DNA of 60,000 nucleotides from Zygnema cylindricum. Lineage: Eukaryota; Streptophyta; Zygnematophyceae; Zygnematales; Zygnemataceae. Under the pieces are notes generated by a model. That model was given only the letters and a program-made list of their open reading frames with translations. It searched no databases and was not told the DNA's origin. Below are positions 14,201 through 26,200 of this stretch, piece after piece; position 1 is the first letter of the stretch, and each line of letters begins with the position of its first letter. The stretch lies in contig JBBHKE010000541.1 in the NCBI GenBank assembly GCA_037447655.1, positions 188,001 to 248,000 of the forward strand, given 5' to 3'. The translations under genes were made by a program, and so were the position numbers.

Positions 14201-17200
14201 TTACAGTTTTATGACATTTGGATTTCTTTTATATTCTGTTCTATTTTAGAGTCACGGCACTCTTGCAACTCACCTCTTTGTCGAACGATTTATATTTCTA
14301 TGTGTATTATTGTATTATCATTTCTGTTTGAGCTGCGGCTCAATATTATACAGAATCTGTACATATTTTTTAAAGCCACTTAGCCGACGGTGGTCAACTT
14401 AGCCTTTTATTGCGATGTGATGTAACTTTTTGAAAATTCCAAAAAGGGATCAGCTTCAACATTCAAGTTGGGGGGTGGATTTTTCACGGCTAACAAAGTG
14501 CTGATGCATGTGTGTGTCCAATAGTAGGTTTACATTTCCTATAACGACATAATAACTACTCCCCTTGGTAAACTAATTCTCCCCTTGGTGACTTAAATTT
14601 TACATCCTTACTTGTACATTTCGTACTCACATGCAACAAAAAAAAAAAAATATCAGCAGAGAACCAAATCGTTTTTCTTTCGCTTATATTAGTGGTTTTT
14701 CTATTTAGATGACATACATTTTTGCATCCCGACGACTTTTTTAATAGCTAGTAGAAGGAAATTGGAATTTTTAGATTTGGAAGCGGGCCCACCTGGTCGG
14801 CTGGTGTCCTGTATTGAAACCCAACATCCGGACCGGGACTGGCTGTATGCATGTTTTCGGAGTCGGTAGTGTCACCCTCGTAGTTAAAAGGTAGCGATGA
14901 GATAATGATGGAGTTGTTGTATGTCCGCTCACATGGAGGTCCCTTGCAAACTGCAATAGTTCGACACCTATGGTTAGAAGGTGGATGGTTTAGATCAACC
15001 ACCCAAGATTGTATATTAGTAATCACTATTTATAACCATTTTGTAACTTGTGCTGCATGAAAGTTGGGGAACATACCTCTTAAGATTTCCCACTAACAAG
15101 AGGTGAATGAAGTGAGAATGACTAACATGTTTAGACAATCTTACGTGGAATACTGATGCAACAACAATTATCACGCAAGCAGCAAAATGAGCGTAAACTT
15201 TAGAATTGTTTGCATAAATCCATTTTTTTGTCAGATTTGAATTTGTGTTTCCATCCTCGAAAATCGAAATCTTCATCAAATCAGATTTCAAAACGATTCT
15301 ACCACAATAAAAACCAACCATTCGGGTTTTATATGATTAGTCTGAAAGCGCCTGGTTTTGGAGAATTTGATCCAAGAAACGATTAAAACGACCGCATTTT
15401 GTTATTCTCGAACAAAAACCTCCCTTAGAAGATGGGAAGTTATGCTTCCAATGAAACAGTATGTTTAAGCTTCCATGATTTGCTTGTGTGCTTCTAACTG
15501 TTGCTTGAGATTTCCGTTACAAGAAAAGCAGAAATCTGTTTTTTTTTCAGGGTAGTAACTAAGTCGGATATAACCACACTACTTCCAATAATCGAACAAT
15601 ACAAAATGAAAGTTTATTCCTCCTCCGATCAATTGTGGCGTTTTTCTATTTGGTATAAACGAACAAAAATAGTGTCATCATGTGTTGTCCAATATAAACT
15701 CCAACATGATGCGCACCCGTGTTTCAACGACCAAAGATGGGGGTACGTGTTTCAGTCGAATTTGTTTATTTCATGTTGTACGACCGTTTTAACTTTAATA
15801 ATCGATGCCCAATCTAAAATACTTTTTTTCTGCCTAAACTAGGCAGCCACTGAAACGTCCTTTTTGTGCCATCTTGTAAACCGGTTGGGATTTTCATTTA
15901 TGGTCAGGTGGACTCTGTTTATGAAGCCAGATACAATGTGATGTGTGATATGTTAAAACGTACATGTAGTCTCACACCTCAACTTATATCTCAATGGCAG
16001 CTAACAAAAAATTATTGCATCAAAACATGTATGTCCACCTCTAAGCTTGGAATAAAAAATCGCCAAAACTCGTATAGGACCGAATAGTCTTAAATCGTCA
16101 ACCTCGTATGAAATTATGATTTTTGGCGTTTCATCAAGTAGCGCGATGTCCCCCGGAAACTGGAAGAACATGAAAAAACATGTCACGTGTGTCTTACCAG
16201 CATATGAAGAAAACCAATCATTCTCCAGATTTATAGAGTTCTCAAAGAATAAAGGGTATTGTGCAAACTACACCATGAAAAGCTTTAGGAGAAAAGAAAT
16301 AATTGGCGTGGGGTTTTGCTGAATGCTATATATCTCATTCAATTTAAAATGAAATGGCTAGTTTTATACTAAAAAAAACAAACCTTGACCTTACAAAAAC
16401 AAATATATTTGTTAACGCTATTTTGTGCTCAAAGGGAAAAATAAATAGGCACCAAATCAGAGGTCTTAACGCTAATATTGATTCACGATCAGTTAACAAC
16501 AGATTACCTTGTCGGATAGTTTTTCTGCCTAGTTTTAAAAAAACAGTCGCATAAGTCTTAGAACCAAAATCAGTCGGCTCATGTTTTCCAACAGCCTGTT
16601 TGAATGAAAGAGAATACAAAAAACCCTTAAAAACGAATACAATGATGTGGCCACATAACCGAGATGCACTGGTTGATATGAGTGACAAGATGGTAGGCAT
16701 GATAGGTTTGACAGTTATGACAGATAAGAGGCAATCAAACACCTGGAGGAGGTGAAGGAGGAGGGCTTGGTGGAGGTAGAGGAGGGCTTGGCGGAAGTGG
16801 AGGAGACAAAGGGGGTGGTGGAGCTCCTGTTCACGTCCCCATATGGCAACATCATTTTCCCAACACGAGTGCCCAAGCGTGAGTGCTTTCGAACATTTAG
16901 AAAATAACTAGGGAATATGAAATCTAAACACTTTCCCTACTCTGGAATAATTATTTTAGCGTAGATTTTCTTCTCCTTTTTGTTGTAGCGCAAGTAAAAA
17001 ATTCGAGAACTGGTGATATTGCTTGCATTTGTTTTATACAAAATAAAAAAATATCAAAAGTTTTGGTGAAACACTTTTTAGCACAATTTAGACTCACATA
17101 CATGTCATTTAGACAACATTGGCCATAATTAAATATTGATGGTTCATATCTCAACAATGGTGCAACAATGGGTCAAACATGCTTCCCTACGAGAGAAACA

Positions 17201-20200
17201 CTGTGACTATCTAATGTTAGGGTACATATTTTTGTTGTTGTGCAAACAAAATTGTTGATATTTTTGAAGCACTAACCTCCAATCCAGATCTTAATTGAGA
17301 AAACGCCAGATGATGAACTGGAGTAGCCATCCACAATCTGAATAGGTTTCCCGTTCTCAAGAATAAGTTAGAACATTCAGAAAAAAAGCAGAAATCTAGT
17401 GTTGTGTTGCTAGCTTGCAAAGCGTTCATATTGCCATGCCCAGATCACCGCCAAAATTTGGTATTAGAGAAACAGAGAGAAATTGATAACTTGTGAGATT
17501 TTGGTAACATGCCGAGAAATCCAGTGTCGTTTTTCTTGTCAAAAAAAATAGATTTAGTTGAGAAGACGATAGACAAGAGAGGCCTTTTTGCAAAGTGGTC
17601 CATCCTTTTGCTTTTGGCGCCGATGGAGAAACATATTCCGGCCAACCAGAAGAAAGAATGGTTGAAGAAAATAGAAGATCTCAAATTCCTACACAAAAAA
17701 TCTTCAACGAAAATGAAACATGCACAAAACTGAAAAATAAATAACAAACTCACAATTATATACGTGCTATTCCGAAGAAGGGTAATACGGTCCAAGAAGG
17801 ATTGATTATCACAGCTCTGATCGTCGTATGCTATTCTCCAAGTTGAATTCGGCCCCACATTATACACGTAGAGTGTTGTATCAAAGAAAGAGTTGTCACA
17901 AGTAGACAGGGTTACAACCTGATGACGACATTCAATTCAAAACATTCAGAATGGAGAATGATTGAAAAAAAGCGCGGAGGAAAATTTTGTAGATTGTTAA
18001 GTTTGAATGCTTCTGTTCATATCCACAGTATCATTTCTTCGACGTCGATGCTTAAAAATAGATAAACCGCAAAATCTTTGGAAGTCTTAAAGGATTTAAT
18101 ACCCTTCTTAAGAGCAAAATTGGTCATATTTGGCCATTCCAAGTTGAAAAATATTTGAATCATCCAAATGATATCAGTAAAGACTTTTCTACATGAGCCA
18201 ATGGTTTGGAACTCTGACTTTTTGGAAACGTCAAGATAAAAAGTATTGCCGGCATAACAAACATATAGGAAAATATAAGTGACTAGTATAAATTTAACAA
18301 TGTGCCCAGAAATTGACTTAAACTATATCTGTCAACCGTCACGGTTTACACACGCCGTCTCGGTAGATGATGGTGAAGTTTGTGGGAGCGCAATTGTAAA
18401 ACAATATCTCGATCCTTTTCTCTTTATCACATCAGGCAACTTAGACCTAGACAAACAAGAGAATATCTTATTCGCACAAACGGTTGTTCCTGATGGAGAA
18501 AATTGTGAAGGCATGACCACCATAACGAGAAAAAAAGGCGTGATGTTAAGGCGTTCATCACGGTTGGCGGCAATAGCTTTTCTAGTCGCAGTACATGTGT
18601 GCGTGTGTGCGCATGGGCACGTGGCACGTGGGCGCGGGGGCACGGTGGGCGGGGGGGGCGCAGCAGGGAGCGAGGGGGGACAGAGGGCGTGAGGGGGCGC
18701 GTGTGTGCGCACAGGTGCGCGCGGGTGCGCGCTGGTGCGCAGGGTTGCGCGCGGGTGTGCCCGCGGGTCTCCGTGTGTCTGCATGTCTACGTGTCTGCGT
18801 GTCTCTGTGTCTAAGTGTCTCTTCTCTCTACGTATCTACGTCTCTGCCTGTCTGCGTGTTTGCATCTTTCCATCTTTGCATCTCTGCGACTCTGCGTATC
18901 TGCGTGTTTACGTTTCTACATCTCTGCGCCGCGACTTTGCTTGTCTGCATTTTTGCATCTCTACGTCTTTGCATGTTTGTGTGTCTGCTTATCTGCATCT
19001 CTCCGTTGCGTATTAGCATCTTTGCATCTCTGCAACTCTGCGTCCCAGCGTGTTTGCATGTCTGCATCTCTGCGTCTCGCATGTTTGCATGTCTACGTAT
19101 CTGCGCCTTTGCGTCATTCTATCTGCGTGTCTCTGCTCTCTGCGACTCCGCGTGTCTGCATCTTTGCGTCTTTGCATCTCTACGTCTTTGCATCCCTGCG
19201 ACTCTGCGTCTCTGCGTCACTGCGTGTCTACGTGTCTTCGTCTCTGCATCTCTGCGTGTCTGCGTGTCTTCGTCTCTGCATCTCTGCGTGCCTGCGTGCG
19301 TGCGTGCGTGTGTGCGTGTGTGTCTGTGTGTGTGTGTGTACGAAGCAAACTTGTCTTCTATATATGCGTTAGAAACTGTAGAGAAATTTAAAATAAAAAT
19401 ATGTGGACTTGACTTTGGTGAATGCATAACGAAATTCTTTTTTTTGTAACTATTCATTTATTTACTTCTCATCGGCATTGGGGTCTATTAATACTCTTGC
19501 TTATGGGTTTATGACATTTGGATTTTTTTATATTCTGTTTTGTTTTAGGGGGCACAGCGCTCCTGCAACTCATTTCTTTGTCGAATGATTTACATTTCTA
19601 TGTGTATATCTCTTTATCATTTATGTTTGAGCTATGGCTCAATATTCTATAGACCCCATACATATTTTCTAAAAGCACTTAGCCAAAGGTTGCCAACTTA
19701 GCCTTTTATTGCCATGTGATGTATGTTTCTAAAAAAATCCAAAAAGGGATCAGCTTTGAAGTTCAAGTTAGAGGGTGTTTTTTTAACGGCTTTGATTACT
19801 TTTCATTTTCTTTTGTCAACTCGACGTCTATGCTCCTTATTTGTTTCATTGTTTCATCAAAACCCAAATGTTCATGTTTCCTGCTTCTAACGGATCTAGT
19901 GTTAAATCATGAGAATTTATATTCACAGCGTAGTAATAGTCGTTAATGGGTGATATTACATTTAGAGAAATTGCAGAAGGCTACTAGTAACGGCAACAAT
20001 TGCCTCGAGCATAAAGTTGACATAATCATGACATGTTTTTTACAATTTTCTTACTTGTATGGTGTGAATAATGATCATACATGCTCTCCCATGAATGGAA
20101 TGGCCAGGCTATCTAGTAAGAATGGATCTTTTTGTAAATGAAAGCACTCTTTCGTAAGCCCATTTTTCTCAAGTATTGTCTTTATTTAAAAAATATATAT

Positions 20201-23200
20201 GAAGAAATGAAAGTACTATCTAATACGGGCGAATGGCTTTTTTCTAGCCAGCCACCTTTTCTTTTAAAGCCGTGACAATGTCAAGAAAATTCCATTATTA
20301 AAAAATGAGAAGATCGTCCCCTTTAAGTTATTTTTCTCAATATTAATACTTTCTTTTACATTTTTAGTATCATTTTTCACCCTTTAAACACCGAACTAGT
20401 CCACCTGTACACGAACCTTGCGTCTTTTCAAAAACTCTTCCACCGTAGGGTTAAAAAAATACGGGTGATAACCAAAATTGTCATCCTAATAATGTCATGC
20501 AAGACAATCTTGAATATTATGTAACAGCTATTTAAATAAAAAAGTGCAGATGCATGTGTGCGTCATATAGTCAGTGTACATTTCCCGTGATGAAATTGTA
20601 AGTGCTTCCCTTGGTGAACAAATATTCCCTTTGACTTGAATTTTGACATCCATACGTGCAACAAATAAAACAAAATATTAACATCAAAATCAAATCTTTC
20701 TTCTTTCGCTTGCATTAGTGGTTTTTCTATTTGGATTACATACACTTTTGCATCCCGACGACTTTTTTAATAGCTAGTAGAAGGAAATTGGACTTTTTCG
20801 ATTAGGAGGCGGGCCCACCTGGTTGGCTCGTGGCCTGTATTGAAACCCAAAATCTGGACCGGGACTAGCCGTATGCAAGTTTTGGGAGAAGGTAGTGTCA
20901 CCCTCGTAGTTAAAAGGTAGCGATGTGATAATGATGGAGTTGTTGTATGTCCGCTCACATGGAGGTCCCTTGCAACCTGCAATAGTTTGACACCGACGGT
21001 CGAAAGGTGGATGGTTTAGATCAACCACCCAAGATTGTATATTAGTAATCACTATTTGTAACCATTTTGTATCTTGTGCTGAATGAAAGTTGGGGAACAT
21101 ACCACTTAAGCTTTTCCATTTATAGGAGTTGAATGACGTGAAAATGGCCGACATATTTAGACAATCTTAGATGGAACAACAATTATAACGCAAGCAGTAA
21201 AATGAGCGTTAAGACTAGACATGTTTGCATGAATCCCTTCCCGTTTCCTTAACCAAGATGCACTGGTTGATATGAGTGACAAGATGGTATGCATGATGTG
21301 TTCGACAGTTTTGACAGATAAGAGGCAATCAAACACCTGGAGGAGGCGGTGAAGGAGGAGATGGTGGGGGTAGTGGAGCTCCTGTTCACGTCCCCATATG
21401 GCAACATCATTTTCCCAACACGAGTGCCCAATCATGAGTGCTTTCAAACATTTAGAAAATAGTTCGGAATTATGAAATCTAAACTCTTTCCCCATTTTGA
21501 AATGATAATTTAACATAAGTTTTCTTATTTTTTTTGTTGTAGCGCAAGAAAAAAAAACGAGAACTGGTGATATTGCTTGCATTTGTTTACTACAAATATC
21601 AAAATGTCAAAAAAATTACTAAAACTCTTTTTGGCCCAAGTTAGACTCACGTACATGTCATGTAAACAACATCGGCTATATATTTTCATGGTTCACAGTC
21701 TCAACAATGGTGCAACAACGGGTCAAACATGCTTCCCCACAAGAGAAAAACTCTGACTATCTAGTGTTGGGGTACATATTTTTGTTGTTGTGCAAACAAA
21801 ATTGTTGATATTTTTGAAGCACTAACCTCCAATCCAGATCTTAATTGAGAAAACGCCAGAAGATAAACTGGAGTAGCCATCCACAATCTGAACAGGTTTT
21901 CCCTTTACAAGAATAGGTTAGAAAAAAAAACTCTAAAATAAATAAAAATCATTCCAGAGGAAGATTATCGGCAATAATATCCTAAGCTGTATAGCTGTTG
22001 CCTAACGGATTTTGATGCATTAACGCATAACAAAAATGTGACAGCTAGTTTGCAAAGCGCTCATATTTCCACGCCCAGATCATTGCAAAAATTTTATTGG
22101 AGAAACAGACAGAAATTGACATCTTTCCGTAACTTGTGACATTTTGGTAACATGCAGAGAAATGCAGTATCTTTATTTTTAGCAGCAAGGACAGTTGACA
22201 AGGGAGGCCTTTTCACAAATTGGTCCATCCTTTCGCTTTTGGCGCCGATGATGCGGAACATACTTCGGCCATCCTTGATTTACCATAGGATGATAAATGG
22301 ACAATTCAACACATTTCGGACATTTGACTCGTGATACTTCGGTCAGGTGAAGAACTTGAATTCGGATATCATTTGTCGAGAATATGCGACGAAGGAAAGC
22401 TCCCAGCTGTTTCGCATGTTCGAACGAATGTGCATACTTTCGGACTACCCTTTGAAGTACTCAACCATACTAAAACTGTACAAAATGACGAAAAAACGTT
22501 GAACAAAATCCTTCTCAATTCATAACCATTAATACCCACCCAAATTCTCTTAGTCCATTGTGAAGAATGGCTGAATGGAATGGAACATCTCCAAATTCCC
22601 ACACAAAAAAACTTTAACGAAAATGTAACAAGCCAAAAGCTGAAAAATAAGTAACAAAACTCACGATTATGTATGTGTTATTCCGAAGAAAGGAAATACG
22701 GTCCAAGAAAGAACCACTTCCACAAAAGTCATCGTTGAATGCTATCCTCCAAGTTGAATTCACCCCCACATTGTATACGTAAAGTGTTGTATCAAAAGAA
22801 GAGTTGTCACAAGTAGACAGGGTTACAACCTGAGGACGACATTCAATTCAAAACATTCAGAATGGAGAATCATTGAGGAAAAGCACGGAGGAAAATTCTG
22901 TAGATTGTTAAGTCTAAATGCTTTTGTTCGCATCCACAGTATCATATTTCTTTGCCGTCGATGCGTAACACTATATAGACCGCAAAATCCCTTGAAGTTT
23001 AAAGGATTTATTACCCTTCTTAAGAGCAAAATTGGGCATACCTGGCCGTTCCAAGTTGAAAAATATTTGAATCATCCAAATCATGCGTACTATCAACTTA
23101 TTACGAATCTAACAATAAAGACTTTTCAACATGAGTCAATGCTTCGAAACTCTATATTTTTGGAAACGCCATGAAAAAAAGTATTGTCGGCATTACAAAC

Positions 23201-26200
23201 GTATAGGAAATAGTGGGGATTACTAAAAATTTAACAATATGCCCAGAAATTGACTAACACTAGATCCGTCAACAGTCACTATTTGTGCACGTCGTCTCGG
23301 TAGATGGTGGTGAAGTTTGTGCAGGCGCAATTGTAATACAAAATCACAAAAAGTTTATTTTCATCACTTCCGATACCTTAGACCTAGGCGAACACGACAA
23401 ACGTTTTACTCGTACCAAACGGATTGTTTCGAATGGAGTTTTGTGTGAAGGCATGATCCCCAAAACGAGAAAAAAAGGCGTTATTTAGGCGTATCATCGC
23501 GGTATGTGACGATAGCCGTATTGGTCGTAGAATCAGCCAAAACAAATGTGAAGATCTAGTTTTTTTTATGTGCATAAGTAGTTGTAGGAAAATCTAAAAT
23601 GTAAATATTTGGACTTGGCTTTGGAGAATGTTGACGGTTGTTTTGACGCAGTACATACGAGTCCACAATAGAGTTTGAGTATGTGGCTGTTAGCTCAACA
23701 GTCCACAAGGTCAATTTCCTTAAGCCATTTTTACAAGAGGACTATTGCTAATAGGTACTCAAAAATTTAATCTGTTAAAACTAGGCAGCTATAGTTTTTG
23801 TTGTCTGTCCCTAACACTATTCGAAGAGAAAACACGTGGATATCAGGTTGTGTTTTGCCAAGGAAAAGATTCAAAACAAGGTCTCGAAGGTAGTCCATTT
23901 GCCAGATTCACATATGATAGGCGACATGACCACGCAAGATATATTGAAAACTTTTTTATTTTAGGAGAGGTGTTCTATTAAATTTGACATCTAAAAGTCA
24001 AAAGGATATTTGAGCTAAAAGTTTTAGGAGTGAGAGTGCGAGTAAGTGTGAGAGAGAGTGAAACATAGAGAGAGGGTGAGAGAGAGAAAAGGAATGAGAC
24101 TGTGAGAGTGTGAGAATGAGAGTGAGAATGAGAATGGGAATTGGAACGAGTGTAAGAGAGCGGGTGAGTGAGAGTCAGGGTGAGAGTGACAGTTAGAGTG
24201 AGTGGTAGTGAGAGCACGAATGAGAGTGAGAGTGTGACTGACGAGAGATTGAAAGTGAGAGTGAAAGTGAGAGTGAGTGTGAGAGTGAGAGGGTGACATT
24301 AAAGGTGAGAGTGAGAGTGAGATTGACAGTGAGAGTGATAGTGAGATTGTCAGAGTGAAAATAAGAATGAGTGTGAGAGTGAGAGTGACAATAGTAATAG
24401 AGTGAGAGTGACAATCTTTTTTAATAGTAAGTGTCAGAGTGGGAAGGAAATTCAGAGTGTGATTGATAATGAGAGTGAGATTATGGATTAGAAAAAGAGT
24501 TGAAGAGAGAGTTTAAGTATGATTGGGTATGAAAAACGGCACTCCTGCAAAGCATCTCTTTGCTAAACGGTTTTCATTTGTATGTGTATTTTCGTATTTA
24601 TCATTTCTGTTTGATTTGCAGCACAATATTTTACAGACCCTAAATATATATTCTCTGTAAACTTAGCCGAAGGTGGTCAACTTAGCCATTTATTGCCAAG
24701 TGAGGTAACTTTTTGAAAAATCCAAAGAGGGTTCAGCTTCAAAGTTTAAGTTGGAGGGTGATTTTTCAACGGCTTGATTACTTTTCGTTTTCTTTTGTTA
24801 AGTCGGCGTTGGATTTTATTCTATGCTCCTTTTTGTTATCAGTATTTCATCAAGACCCAAATGTTTTGCACAAGGCTCCAAGTAGCGGCAATAAATGTCT
24901 CAAGCATAAATTAGACATAATCATGACATGTTCGTTACAATTTTGTTGTGGAAAAGGATCATATTTGCTCTCCCATGGATGGAATGCCCAAGCTATCAAG
25001 TAAGAATGGATCTTTTTTGTAAATGAAAGCACTCTTTCATAAGCCCATTTCCTCAAATAGTGAAGAAATAAAAGTACTAGCTCATACGGGCAAATGGCTC
25101 TTTTCTAGACAGCCACCTTTTTTTTTGAAGCCTTGACAACGTCAAGAAAATCCCATTATCAAAACATGAGAACATCGTCCCCTTTAAGCTGTTTTTTCCA
25201 ATATTAATACTTTCTTTTACTATTTAGTATCATTTGTCACGCTTTTAAACACCGAACTTGTCCACATGTACACGAACCATGCTTCTTTTCAAAAAAAATC
25301 CATCGTAGGGTTGCAACAAAGAAAAAAAAATATTAACACGGAACCAAATCCTTTTTCTTTGGCTTGCATGAGTGGTTTTTCCATTTAAATTGCATACATT
25401 TTTGCACCCCAACGACTAATTTTACTAGCTAGTAGAAGGAAATTGGACTTTTTAAATTTGGAGGCGGGCCTACCTGGTCGGCTGGTGGCCTGTATTGAAA
25501 ACCAACATCCGGACCGGGACTAGCTGTATGCATGTTTTCAGAGTCGGTAGTGTCACCCTCGTAGTTAAAAGGTAGCGATGAGATAATGATGGAGTTGTTG
25601 TATGTCCGCTCACATGGAGGTCCCTTGCAACCTGCAATAGTTCGACGCCGATGGTTAGAAGGTGAATGGTTTAGATCAGATGGCTAAGCTTGTAAATCAT
25701 TGATCACTATGTGTAACCATGGTGTCGCTTGTGCTGCCTGAAACTTGAAGAACACAATGAGATGTACAATCTTAAGTTTATGCATTTATAAGAGTTGGAT
25801 AAGGAGATAATTGTTGATATGTATTAGGATTTTCATCGTTCGAATCGGCAAATTGGCTAAGTGGTCACATGACTGTTTTGGTTAGGTTTCATATGGATTA
25901 GTTCGTATTGTTTTGTGCGTGTTTTATTTCACGTTCGTTTCACTTGTTGGCTTTTGTCATTGGGAGGAGTAGCTTTGACACGGGCCACTCCACTTCCAGC
26001 TTGTCTCTCTGCGGTGCTTGTCTCTCGTGCATCTATCTTCCACATAAGCCGAGTACATGGCAGCCACCCATGATGCCAAGGAAGTCGTTTGACTTTTCTC
26101 ACTCTCCAATCTCCAATTTTCCTAGCCTCTCCCAAAACCTGTTTATTGTAACTCATAGGGTGCCTTCGCCTTTATGAATAACCTAGAAAATCATCGGTGC

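Noticed and set aside
18595-19449. 284-codon Cys/Leu/Ser-rich open frame and overlapping long frames
   Set aside because: Several frames on both strands are open at once over the minisatellite; this is a property of the 8-12-bp units lacking TA-starting stop words, not a gene.
24024-24414. Ser/His/Leu-repeat frames on the minus strand
   Set aside because: Direct translation of the GAGAGTGA minisatellite; all frames look alike.
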